Assembly: GCA_016935365.1 (NCBI GenBank)
Contig: JAFGRB010000382.1
Location: 1-44,808 of the forward strand
Reading direction: 5' to 3'
DNA length: 44,808 bases
DNA from: Deltaproteobacteria bacterium
GTDB taxonomy: Bacteria; Myxococcota; B64-G9
Part shown: in pieces, positions 35,194 through 42,558 of the stretch
How the letters are laid out: the number at the start of each line of letters is the position of its first letter
Numbering within the stretch: position 1 is the first letter of the stretch
Translations under genes and position numbers: made by a program
The notes under the pieces: model-generated
The model's input: the letters and a program-made list of their open reading frames with translations, nothing else
The model's database searches: none
What the model was told of the DNA's origin: nothing

Positions 35194-35447
35194 CGCATTT
35201 CCCCAATTGCTGCGGATTGGCTTGCCCCCAGGATATCCATGACTTCCACTCTGGAACCCTACTGTCGCTCGCACTCCCATGTCAACTCCAGGTGTTGAGA
35301 TCCAGATGGCGAGCCCGTCAGTTTTTGGGGAGGATTCGAGGTGAGCATCGCGATCGTCCGGAACCGGAACGGTGGGTGTCGCAACCGTTGGCGATGTCCA
35401 GTGCGGGCTTCTCCCTATATGCCTTGCCCAAACTGGGCCGGCACTGG

Positions 35448-35482
35448 CTGGACGGCGATAACCCTGCGGACGCGCTGGTAAA
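35448..35482 (+). pseudogene. 3' relic of a PIN toxin gene
   Basis: CTGGACGGCGATAACCCTG then CGGACGCGCTGGTAAACGCC aligns with the end of the PIN toxin at 36608-37000 (CTGGACGGCGAGATGACCCTG ... CTGCGGACGCTCTGGTAG). The about 40 nt between two CTG motifs of that gene are missing here. Both loci continue into the same downstream repeat. This indicates a former copy of the pair-4 toxin gene. Confidence 0.45.
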
Positions 35483-35536
35483 CGCCACCGATCCTCCCCG
35501 CCTCCCAGCCTTTCTGAGCTTGACCATTCTGGGGAT
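35464..35536 (+). repeat. Toxin-antitoxin-linked repeat, copy 2
   Basis: Runs from CTGCGGACG through GATCCTCCCCGCC and TCTGAGCTTGACCATTCT to GGGGAT. It is about 80% identical to copy 3 (36983-37050), apart from a 7-nt insertion CTCCCAG-like segment. The flanks ATCC..CCCC and GGGGAT can pair. The spacer 35194-35591 holds this repeat, the relic toxin end and the pair-3 promoter; nothing else was recognised. Confidence 0.65.
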
Positions 35537-35581
35537 ATGTGTTCGAATATATATTGTAGTTTGTACTTGAACACATAGAAT
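35537..35581 (+). promoter_or_regulatory. Promoter and 15-bp inverted-repeat operator of pair 3
   Basis: ATGTGTTCGAATATA (35537-35551) and TGTACTTGAACACAT (35562-35576) form an inverted repeat with 12 of 15 matches around a 10-nt centre. TTGTAG (35554-35559) and TAGAAT (35576-35581), 16 bp apart, form the promoter within it. The antitoxin ATG at 35592 is about 10 nt beyond the -10, so the mRNA leader would be only a few nt long. Confidence 0.65.
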
Positions 35582-35591
35582 GGTCCTGACG

Positions 35592-35876
35592 ATGAACAAG
35601 ATAATCGGAGTCACCGAGCTGCAGCGGCGGTTTCGCTCGGTGTTTGACGAGGTGTCCAAGCGGAGGGCGGCCTACGTGCTGACGCGGGGGAGCCGTCCCG
35701 AGGCGGCTCTGATCTCCTACGAGGACTTTCTCGACTTCCAGAGGCTTCAGGAGACTCAGGTCCTGGAGCGCTTCCAACGGATGACAGAGCGCATGAGCGC
35801 ACGCAACCGCGAGCTCGATGACGACGAGGTCGAAGCCGACGCACGCGCCGCGCGCGACGAGAGGCGCGGGCGTTGA
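35592..35876 (+). CDS. Phd/YefM-type antitoxin (pair 3)
   Basis: 94-aa antitoxin: MNKIIGVTELQRRFRSVFDEV is the Phd/YefM start, followed by YVLTRGSRPEAALISYEDFLDFQRL. The C-terminal 30 residues are acidic and then basic (ELDDDEVEADARAARDERRGR). I place the start at ATG 35592 because an ATG 12 nt upstream lies inside the -10. The stop overlaps the toxin start (TTGA). Predicted autorepressor at the inverted repeat just upstream. Confidence 0.88.
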   Translation: MNKIIGVTELQRRFRSVFDEVSKRRAAYVLTRGSRPEAALISYEDFLDFQRLQETQVLERFQRMTERMSARNRELDDDEVEADARAARDERRGR

Positions 35877-36304
35877 TCCGGGCGGTGGTCGACACCAGCA
35901 TCTTGGTACGGGCCGCGATCAAGCCGACCGGAAGTGTCGGTCCCGTCCTGCAGCGCCTTGCACAGGCTGAATACACCCTGGTGTACACGGAAAGCCTGCT
36001 GGAAGAGCTGCTCGACGTGATGGCCCGCCCCCGGATCCGGTATAAGTACGGCCTGGGTGAAGAGGACATCGAAGCCATCTTGTCGCTGATCCTGCTTCGA
36101 GGTGAGCCGGTCTTCCCCAACCGCCACATCCGGGCCTGCCGTGACCCAGCAGACGACATGTTCCTGGAGGCGGCCGGCGCCGATGTCATCGTAAGCGGAG
36201 ACAAAGACCTGCTCGCCCTGGATCCGTTCGAGGGGATTCCGATCTTGGGGGCGACAGAGTTCTTGTCGACGCTGGACCGGGCTTCAGATAGAGAGCGTCG
36301 CTAA
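35873..36304 (+). CDS. PIN-domain toxin, VapC-like (pair 3)
   Basis: 143-aa PIN protein of the COG1569 type: IRAVVDTSILVRAAI (Asp), YTESLLEELLDVMARPRI (Glu), CRDPADDMFLEAAGA (Asp) and DVIVSGDKDLLAL. Acidic residues for cleavage are all present. It starts at TTG 35873, overlapping the antitoxin TGA. The last ~30 codons are duplicated as a relic at 37830-37901. Confidence 0.88.
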   Translation: MIRAVVDTSILVRAAIKPTGSVGPVLQRLAQAEYTLVYTESLLEELLDVMARPRIRYKYGLGEEDIEAILSLILLRGEPVFPNRHIRACRDPADDMFLEAAGADVIVSGDKDLLALDPFEGIPILGATEFLSTLDRASDRERR

Positions 36305-36330
36305 TCAGAGACGTGGCAGATCCTTTCGAC

Positions 36331-36359
36331 TTGTCCATGGACAGCGTCCATGGTAATCT
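36331..36359 (+). promoter_or_regulatory. Promoter and operator of pair 4, giving a leaderless mRNA
   Basis: TTGTCC (36331-36336) and TAATCT (36354-36359), 17 bp apart. A perfect palindrome CCATGGAC-AGC-GTCCATGG (36335-36353) fills the spacer. Only six nt separate the -10 from the antitoxin ATG at 36366, so transcription should start at or next to the ATG. Confidence 0.7.
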
Positions 36360-36365
36360 ATTTCC

Positions 36366-36611
36366 ATGTCCAGCCGCTCCATCGCCGTGAGCGAGTTCAA
36401 GCAGACCTGCCTGCGCCTCATCGAGGAGGTGCGCCAGACGGGCCGGTCGATCGTGATCACCAAGCGGGGCGTGCCCATCGCCGAGGTCGTCCCGATCTCG
36501 AGCACGGAACGCTCCGCCTGGCGGGGAGCCATGCGCGGCACGGCGAAGATCCTCGGCGACGTCGTCTCCCCGGCCGCCGATCCCGAGGACTGGGAGGCCC
36601 TGGGCGATTGA
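36366..36611 (+). CDS. Phd/YefM-type antitoxin (pair 4)
   Basis: 81-aa antitoxin: SIAVSEFKQTCLRLIEEVRQTGRSIVITKRGVPIAEVVPI is the classical Phd/YefM beginning. The C-terminal tail ends SPAADPEDWEALGD, with hydrophobic residues for toxin contact. No Shine-Dalgarno is possible because the mRNA is predicted to be leaderless. It overlaps the toxin by TTGA. Confidence 0.88.
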   Translation: MSSRSIAVSEFKQTCLRLIEEVRQTGRSIVITKRGVPIAEVVPISSTERSAWRGAMRGTAKILGDVVSPAADPEDWEALGD

Positions 36612-37000
36612 AGCTGCTTCTGGATACGCATGTCTGGCTGTGGCAGCTCGCCCAGCCCGAGCTCCTTTCCAGGCGGGCCAGCGCGGCCCTCGAAGACCTG
36701 GCCAACGAGCTCTACCTCTCCCCGATCAGCGTCTGGGAGGTGCTGGTGCTGGCCCGCAAGGGGTGCATCCAGCTCAGCAGCGAGCCGGTGGAGTGGGTGC
36801 GCGAGGCGCTCCGGAAGTCCCCGGCGCAGATGGCGGAGCTGACCCACGACATCGCCCTGGGCAGCGAAGACCTGCCCGGGCTCGCCTCCCGGGATCCGGC
36901 AGACCGATTCCTGGTCGCCACCTGCCTGGACGGCGAGATGACCCTGGTGACGGCCGATCGCGCTCTGCGCCGCTACCGGCGACTGCGGACGCTCTGGTAG
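36608..37000 (+). CDS. PIN-domain toxin, VapC-like (pair 4)
   Basis: 130-aa PIN protein of the common 'LLLDTHVWLW' type: KLLLDTHVWLWQLA (Asp), SPISVWEVLVLARKG (Glu), DPADRFLVATCL (Asp) and LVTADRALRRY. Length and motifs are normal for VapC paired with Phd-type antitoxins. It starts at TTG 36608. Its 3' end runs into copy 3 of the repeat, and a deleted version of that end lies at 35448-35482. Confidence 0.88.
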   Translation: MKLLLDTHVWLWQLAQPELLSRRASAALEDLANELYLSPISVWEVLVLARKGCIQLSSEPVEWVREALRKSPAQMAELTHDIALGSEDLPGLASRDPADRFLVATCLDGEMTLVTADRALRRYRRLRTLW

Positions 37001-37050
37001 ACACCACAGATCCTTCCCCGCCTATCTGAGATTGACCATTCCGGGGGATT
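36983..37050 (+). repeat. Toxin-antitoxin-linked repeat, copy 3
   Basis: Covers the last codons of the pair-4 toxin gene and its downstream region (GATCCTTCCCCGCC, TCTGAGATTGACCATTCCGGGGGATT). It matches copy 2 closely. TCCCC and GGGGA can pair with a loop of about 25 nt, so it may end the toxin transcript. Confidence 0.6.
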
Positions 37051-37097
37051 CCGATAGTGCGTACCGCTCCTGCCCTTGAGGGAGGAAGCGGGCGATC

Positions 37098-37751
37098 TTA
37101 GAATCGGAGATCGACCTGAACGTCCTCGCCGGCCACGACCGTGACCTCCTCGGTGCCGTAGACGTCCGGCGTGGTTGCGCGGCTGTCCAGCTCGACGACA
37201 TAGTCACCGGGCGGAATGTCGGTCAGGACGACCTGGCCAGTGGAGCAGGACTCCTGGACCGTGGCCACGTCGTCGGTCAGCGGCCCGCCTGGTTGAGCCG
37301 GGGGATGGTAGATGGTGATGTGGAAGGGGAGGATGACCGTCCCGGGACAGTGCCCGCCGCCCGCCATGGTCCAAGTGACGGTCACGTCGCCTGGCGACGG
37401 ATGCAGGTGCAGCTCCACCGGCATGCCGCCGGTGCCGCCGTCGCCCACCGTCAGTGTATTGCCGTAGGAGATCGCGCGCACCACCCCGCCTGCGTCCAGT
37501 CCCTGGGCGGTGATGGAGTAGGACCCGGCGCTCAGGTCGCCCAGCAGCCCCTGGCCGTCCGAACAGACGAACTCGGCGGTCTGCATCTCTCCGCCCTGGG
37601 GTCCCCAGCTCACCCGGACGGTCTCGACGTTGTTCGCCGCGCAATCGCCCGAGTCGAAGGTCCAGGTGACGTTGAGCGACGTGTCCCCTCCCGCTCCGCA
37701 TGCGGCCATCAGGCCGGCGAGCAGGACCAGCGCGATCGTTTGCGTTCTCAT
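37098..37751 (-). CDS. Lipoprotein with two duplicated beta domains
   Basis: 217-aa predicted lipoprotein (signal ending LMAAC, Cys18). The mature protein consists of two similar halves: LNVTWTF with FVCSDGQGLLGDLSAGSYSI and VTVTWTM with VQESCSTGQVVLTDIPPGDYVV. Each has a Cys and a 'xxLPxGxYxV' motif, as in carboxypeptidase-regulatory-like beta sandwiches. Likely surface or periplasmic beta-sandwich protein; no catalytic motifs. It stands alone between the toxin pair 4 and a toxin relic. Confidence 0.7.
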   Translation of the reverse strand: MRTQTIALVLLAGLMAACGAGGDTSLNVTWTFDSGDCAANNVETVRVSWGPQGGEMQTAEFVCSDGQGLLGDLSAGSYSITAQGLDAGGVVRAISYGNTLTVGDGGTGGMPVELHLHPSPGDVTVTWTMAGGGHCPGTVILPFHITIYHPPAQPGGPLTDDVATVQESCSTGQVVLTDIPPGDYVVELDSRATTPDVYGTEEVTVVAGEDVQVDLRF

Positions 37752-37829
37752 GGTCTTTCTCCTCTCGAATTTTAATCCAACTCTAGCCCGTTATCCGCGC
37801 GCAAGCGCGAAAATGTCCGCGTCTCCCCG

Positions 37830-37901
37830 AGGGGATTTCAAGGGGGGGCGGCAGGGTTTCTGTCGATGCTGGACCGGACGTCAGATAGCGAGCATGCTTA
37901 G
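37830..37901 (+). pseudogene. 3' relic of a second pair-3-type PIN toxin gene
   Basis: GAGGGGATTTC...GGGGGGCGGCAGGG then FLSMLDRTSDSEHA and a stop, aligned with GAGGGGATTCCGATCTTGGGGGCGACAGAG and FLSTLDRASDRERR plus stop at the end of the pair-3 toxin gene. The nucleotide similarity continues to CGGAGACG beyond the stop (compare CAGAGACG at 36306-36313). Upstream of the relic there is no toxin body. Confidence 0.6.
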
Positions 37902-37964
37902 TCGGAGACGCAGGGCGGCAGGCCCTGGCTGGCCGCCGGGAGCAAGCGGCCGGATCGGATCGGA

Positions 37965-39098
37965 ATGCGGACCGACTCGTACAAGCCGTCGCGGATACTG
38001 CGGCTCGTCTCGCTGGCCGCCTGCTTCGCGCTCTGCCTCGCGTTCGTGCCCCGGCTCCTCTGCGGCCGGGCGGCGGACCGGTTCTACGACGGCGATCTCG
38101 AGGCCCAGGACGGCCTGGCGCGGGCTGTCGTCCGCGGTCTCGACGCGTCGCCCGATCTCGAGATCTACGCCACGCCGTCGCTCCGCTTCAACGGTCAGTC
38201 CGCCGTCGCCATCTACCAGATGTCGATCATGGGCCTCGGGCAGATCGCGCTCGAGCATCCCGAGCGCCGCGCCCGGTACCTGCCGGCCATGCTCCGGGCC
38301 GCAGACCGGCTCACAAACCCCCGGACGCTGCGCCATGCCACCAGGGCATACGGTCACCACGGTCTCGTCCGCATGCAGCCCGGCGAGGGCCATGCCTACC
38401 TCGGCTACGTCAACCTGGCCCTCGGCATGCTGAGGCGCGTCGCGCCGGACAACCCGCACGCGGCGCTGCACGATCGGCTCACGGCGAAGCTCATAGACCG
38501 CATCGCCCGATCGCCGACCGGGCTGATCGAGACCTACCCGGGGGAGACCTGGCCACCGGACGTGGCGGCCGTGGTCGGCTCCATCGGCCTGCACGCGAGA
38601 GCCACCGGCCAGGATCACAGCGCCTTGATCGAAGGATGGGCGCCGCGCTTTGCGGCCTGCGCCCTGGACGGATCCGGCTACCTCGTCCAGCGGGTGAAGA
38701 CCGGCACCTGCGAGCCCCTGGATGCGCCGCGCGGCTCCGGCACCGCCATCGCCTCGTACTTCCTGAGCTTCGCCCACGCCGATCTATCGCGCCGCCTCCA
38801 CGACGCCCTGGTGAGGTCAGGCTGGCGGTCGCTCGCCGGCTTCGGCGGGATCCGCGAGTACGCGCCCGGCCACAGCGGCCGAGGCGACGTGAACGCCGGT
38901 CCGATCGTCGCCGGCATCTCCGCGGGCGCCACCGGCTTCGCCCTCGGCGCTGCGCGCACCCACGCCGACCGCGAGCTCTTCGTCGAGCTGTTCCGGACCG
39001 CGCACCTGCTCGGCGCGCCAGGCGACGGCGGCTTCGTCATGGGCGGCCGGCTCGGAAACGCGCTCCTGCTCGCCATGCTGACCGCGAGGCCCCCGTGA
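37965..39098 (+). CDS. Exported or anchored helical-barrel-like protein of unknown function
   Basis: 377-aa protein with a hydrophobic N-terminal helix (about 11-32, signal anchor). The remainder is helical with conserved-looking GEGHAYLGYVNLALGML, YPGETWPPDVAAVVGSIGLH, APRGSGTAIASYFLSF and GHSGRGDVNAGPIVAGISAGATGFALG. This Gly/Trp/Glu-rich loop pattern recalls (alpha/alpha)-toroid enzymes such as linalool dehydratase-isomerase-like proteins, but I cannot assign a family. It overlaps the next small membrane protein by GTGA. Confidence 0.7.
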   Translation: MRTDSYKPSRILRLVSLAACFALCLAFVPRLLCGRAADRFYDGDLEAQDGLARAVVRGLDASPDLEIYATPSLRFNGQSAVAIYQMSIMGLGQIALEHPERRARYLPAMLRAADRLTNPRTLRHATRAYGHHGLVRMQPGEGHAYLGYVNLALGMLRRVAPDNPHAALHDRLTAKLIDRIARSPTGLIETYPGETWPPDVAAVVGSIGLHARATGQDHSALIEGWAPRFAACALDGSGYLVQRVKTGTCEPLDAPRGSGTAIASYFLSFAHADLSRRLHDALVRSGWRSLAGFGGIREYAPGHSGRGDVNAGPIVAGISAGATGFALGAARTHADRELFVELFRTAHLLGAPGDGGFVMGGRLGNALLLAMLTARPP

Positions 39099-39373
39099 AG
39101 GCGGAGCTTCGAAGGCTGGTCCTGTGGCTTTTGATCGCGCTCGCGGCCTTGCTCGCGCACGAGGCCCTGCTGTCCTTCCTGGCCGCCCGAGACGTGCTCG
39201 CGGAAGTCCTCGTCGCGCGCAGCCCGGCGACCGGGGCTGCCGCGGCCGCGGCCATGGCGCTCCGCCTGGTCTTGTTCTTCACCCTGCCCGGCTGGCTGCT
39301 CTTTCGCCTGTCCATGCTCGCTCTGGCCTGGTCGAGCCGCTTGCGCGGCGGGAAGACCGATGCGCCGGAATGA
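39095..39373 (+). CDS. Small two-helix membrane protein (92 aa)
   Basis: Starts at GTG 39095 inside the stop of the preceding gene, so the two are coupled. It has two transmembrane helices (about 8-31, LVLWLLIALAALLAHEALLSFL, and about 55-80, RLVLFFTLPGWLLFRLSMLAL) and a basic tail. Probably a membrane partner of the 377-aa protein. No known family. Confidence 0.65.
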   Translation: MKAELRRLVLWLLIALAALLAHEALLSFLAARDVLAEVLVARSPATGAAAAAAMALRLVLFFTLPGWLLFRLSMLALAWSSRLRGGKTDAPE

Positions 39374-39384
39374 CGGGCGCGCTG

Positions 39385-40740
39385 TCAGCGGGCCTTGGTC
39401 TGCTTGCCCTTGACAGCCCAGAGGCGCCCGGCATTTCGCACGCCCGTACCCGCCAGGCGCTCGACCTCGGCCCAGACCTCGGGCGTTCCGCGATCCAGCG
39501 CCGCCTGCTCGACGGCAACGTAGCCCGGGCTCTGCAGGGCCTGCTCGAGGTAGCCGATCGCCCGCGGATCCTGGAGCCGGACCAGGGCGGCCGTGGAATA
39601 GGCCCTGGACTTCGGGCACAGCCTGGCCAGCTCGGCCGCAAGCTCCCTCGATTCCCCGTCGCGAGCGTGGCCGAGCAGGCCGATCCAGTAATCGATCTGG
39701 AAAGACGAGCGGCAGAAGAAATCGTTCTCTCGCCTCGCCCGCTCGGCCTCCGAGGGAACCTGCCGGCCGACTCCGCGCAGGCCGCCGGATACCCTGCCGC
39801 GCAGATCCTCGTCGATCCGATCGAGATCGCGGCTCAAGAGCGCGGCCGCCTGTTCGCGAAGCGCCTCGGCCACGATCTCGCCGCATTGCTTCTCATGTCC
39901 ATTCTCGCGGCGGAAGCACTCGACCTTCGTGCTGAGCAGGGGCAGGAGCAGCCCGACAGGGTACTTGCCGCGTGCCGCGACCCAGCTGTAAATCCCGATC
40001 GCGCACTCGGGATCGAGCACGATCTCCTCTCTGTCTAGGCCCCGATAGATGGTCAGGGTCAGAACCCGCGCGCCCCTCCTTCTCTCAGCGCCCTTGACCG
40101 CGTGGGAGCCATCGAGGAAGCCCTGGCCTAGCTGCTCGATCTCGCACGCATCGCGCTTTACAGCGCGGCGGGGGAAGGTGATCTCGGCCTGGATCCGCTC
40201 GAGCCTGTCCTGGATCTGCTCCACGCGCACCTGCAGGCGCTCGTCCACGGGCATCTTGCCGAGACATCTGCCGAGATGATGGAGCGCCCTGGCCATCCTC
40301 CCGTCCATTCCGGCAGCGGCCTTGTCCAGCGCCGCGCCCAGGCGATCCGGGTCATCGGCCAGGCTGGCCAGCGCCAGAAAGCGCTCCAGTGCGCTCGTGG
40401 ACGCCAGGCTCCGCTCCCGCAGCTCGGGTCGCTCCCTGAGCAACTGGACGGCGAACGCCGCGGCCTTGCCGGGCTTGAAATGCTCGTCCTCGGAGCAGGC
40501 GCAGCCCGCAGCCCTCAGGGCCGCATCGGCGAGGTGCAGATCCCCCCCCAGCTCGGCGAGCCTGACGAGCGCCTGGATGCCCTCCGGACCGGAGGCGCGC
40601 AAGCTCTGCTCGGCCTGCGCCCTCCTCTCGGCGCTCGAGAGATCGAGCGCCGCGTCGTAGAGGGCGTCCCCTTCCGCTCCAGCAGCGCCCGCCGCGAAAA
40701 ACGTCAGCGCTGCGATCGAGGCCATGCCCGGTAACTTCAT
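39385..40740 (-). CDS. Exported helical-repeat protein, paralogue B
   Basis: 451-aa protein with a signal peptide (MASIAALTFFAAGAAGA, from MKLPG). The mature part is helical with HEAT-like units. It is a shorter paralogue of the upstream gene: ALERFLALASLADDPDRLGAAL matches LFERKLALASLYRDSGRLRTAL there, and LCPKSRAYSTAALVRLQDPRAIGYLEQAL matches RCPKFRPAAVAVLIRQQDPRAVPFLESVC. Starts at ATG 40740, with GAGGAGG upstream, overlapping the previous stop (ATGA). The frame stays open upstream through the paralogue but that is shadow. Function unknown. Confidence 0.8.
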   Translation of the reverse strand: MKLPGMASIAALTFFAAGAAGAEGDALYDAALDLSSAERRAQAEQSLRASGPEGIQALVRLAELGGDLHLADAALRAAGCACSEDEHFKPGKAAAFAVQLLRERPELRERSLASTSALERFLALASLADDPDRLGAALDKAAAGMDGRMARALHHLGRCLGKMPVDERLQVRVEQIQDRLERIQAEITFPRRAVKRDACEIEQLGQGFLDGSHAVKGAERRRGARVLTLTIYRGLDREEIVLDPECAIGIYSWVAARGKYPVGLLLPLLSTKVECFRRENGHEKQCGEIVAEALREQAAALLSRDLDRIDEDLRGRVSGGLRGVGRQVPSEAERARRENDFFCRSSFQIDYWIGLLGHARDGESRELAAELARLCPKSRAYSTAALVRLQDPRAIGYLEQALQSPGYVAVEQAALDRGTPEVWAEVERLAGTGVRNAGRLWAVKGKQTKAR

Positions 40741-42323
40741 GGGGCACCTCCTCTCCCGGCCTTCCAGAGCGTCAGCAATCGGTCCGCCTCCGGCTTGCCC
40801 TGTGCGGCCAGGCGCTCGAGCTCGGCGCCCACGGCCTCGCTTCCCTGCTCGCTCACGGCCTGCTCGAGATCTCGTCTGTGCATGGACCGGGCCGTGCTGT
40901 CGCAGACCGACTCGAGAAAGGGCACCGCCCTCGGATCCTGCTGGCGGATCAGCACCGCCACGGCGGCGGGCCGGAACTTCGGGCATCGCTCGGCATAGCT
41001 GGCTGCCAGGTCTGCCGCCCGAGCCGTCCTCACCTGGGCCAGATCCGAGAGCCGATGGCCCAGCATCTCGTGGCCCCGGCAGAAGACGCGCTCGTAGATC
41101 ATCTTCCTCGCTTGCTCGTCCCCCTGGCGGATGGCGGCCTCGATCCAGCCCGCCTTGTCCGGCTGCGGGCTTATGCGATGCGGAACCCGGTAGCCGGCAT
41201 TGACCAGGCTGCTGGCGACGATGCTCCGCTCCGCCTCCCCGAAGGCGTCCAGGTCTGCGAGCAGCCTCTCGGCTGCGCGATCCCGCAGCGCCGCATCGAG
41301 GCCGCGATCCCGGACCACCCTCAGAAGCTGCAAGCCGAGATCGAGAGTCGCCCGGCCCCGGGGCTCTCGCTTGCTCAGCGCAGCGTAGAGATCGACGGCC
41401 AGCTCCGGTCTCAGCCCGATCAGGGCATCCCCCCGCTGGACGAGCAAGCACCATCCATCGACGGGCTGCAGGGGCGGGATGGTCCTGTCCAGCCTGCAGC
41501 TGCCGTCCAGAAGACAGGTCGCCAAAGCGCCCAGGTCGGACTTCCCGTCCGCCTTTTTCACGCGCGAGAACAGCGCCTCGAGGCGCATCTCGTAATCGCG
41601 GCCTTCGACAAAGGCCTTCGACAGCGAGCCCCTCAGCTCCTTCGCAGACAGGCCGGCGATCGCCGAGCGCAGAGCCTCGGCCGCCTCGGCAGCGACCTCT
41701 TGCGCTTCCTCGACGGGCTGTCTCCGGATGCACTCCTCGATCCTCTCGATCACCTGGTCCATTCCGGCATCCGGCTGCGCCCGAAGGGCGTCCAGCGCGG
41801 TGCGCAACCTGCCGCTGTCCCGGTAGAGGCTCGCCAGGGCCAGCTTCCTCTCGAAGAGGTCCCCCGAGCGCGTGAGCCCGTCCTGCCAGGCCGGGTTCTC
41901 CTCGAGCATCCTCGCGGCCAGCGTCGCTGCCGCATCGGGGACGACGTCCGCCTTGGAGACCATCACGCCGCCTCCCGGCTCGCCCAGGATCTTCATGCGT
42001 TCTTGCTCCAGCCTGTAGCCGGAGGAGGCGCAACCCAGCATGCCGATGACGTGCTCGAAGAGGAATCTCTCGTCGCCCGCCCGGGCCGCCTTGATGCAGA
42101 CCTCCAGCCCTTCCCTGCCCGCCTCCCTCAGGCGGCGTTCGGCCCGCTCGTCGGTCGCGGTGTCGCCGAGCTGGATCACCGCATCCCACAGCGTCCCTTC
42201 CCGGACGGCTGGCTTCTCGGGCCGTTGAGCGGCTGCGCCCTCCGTTCGACTGGACTGGCAGGCTGCCACCAGCGAGGCGATCCAGAGCACCAAGCACATC
42301 TCCGACAGGCAGTAGCTTCGCAT
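40737..42323 (-). CDS. Lipoprotein helical-repeat protein, paralogue A
   Basis: 528-aa predicted lipoprotein. Start ATG 42323 (GGGAGG nearby) gives signal MRSYCLSEMCLVLWIASLVAAC, with lipidation on the last Cys. The mature protein is alpha-helical with HEAT-like repeats and scattered Cys pairs. It is paralogous to the following gene along most of its length and coupled to it. A plausible role is an envelope scaffold; no enzymatic motif was seen. Confidence 0.8.
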   Translation of the reverse strand: MRSYCLSEMCLVLWIASLVAACQSSRTEGAAAQRPEKPAVREGTLWDAVIQLGDTATDERAERRLREAGREGLEVCIKAARAGDERFLFEHVIGMLGCASSGYRLEQERMKILGEPGGGVMVSKADVVPDAAATLAARMLEENPAWQDGLTRSGDLFERKLALASLYRDSGRLRTALDALRAQPDAGMDQVIERIEECIRRQPVEEAQEVAAEAAEALRSAIAGLSAKELRGSLSKAFVEGRDYEMRLEALFSRVKKADGKSDLGALATCLLDGSCRLDRTIPPLQPVDGWCLLVQRGDALIGLRPELAVDLYAALSKREPRGRATLDLGLQLLRVVRDRGLDAALRDRAAERLLADLDAFGEAERSIVASSLVNAGYRVPHRISPQPDKAGWIEAAIRQGDEQARKMIYERVFCRGHEMLGHRLSDLAQVRTARAADLAASYAERCPKFRPAAVAVLIRQQDPRAVPFLESVCDSTARSMHRRDLEQAVSEQGSEAVGAELERLAAQGKPEADRLLTLWKAGRGGAP

Positions 42324-42558
42324 GCGCCCTCCCGGCTCATCCATACAACCTCGAGGCCGGATCATATCGCAAAGGCCGTGCCAGGCGCTCGCATGCCCGG
42401 CCCGCTTCGCGAGATCCCCAATAGATGGAGCTTATTCATTCAGCCCCCAGGAGCCGCCCCGCGGCAGTGACGGCCTGTCACGGACATTGGTCACTGGAGT
42501 TTCGCAAGTCGTGCAGGCGACAAGCATCTATCAGGCTTCCGTGATACGCTAATCCACC

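Noticed and set aside
40741-42297. Upstream extension of the paralogue-B frame
   Set aside because: It lies inside paralogue A out of frame; the signal peptide and GAGGAGG mark the real start at 40740.
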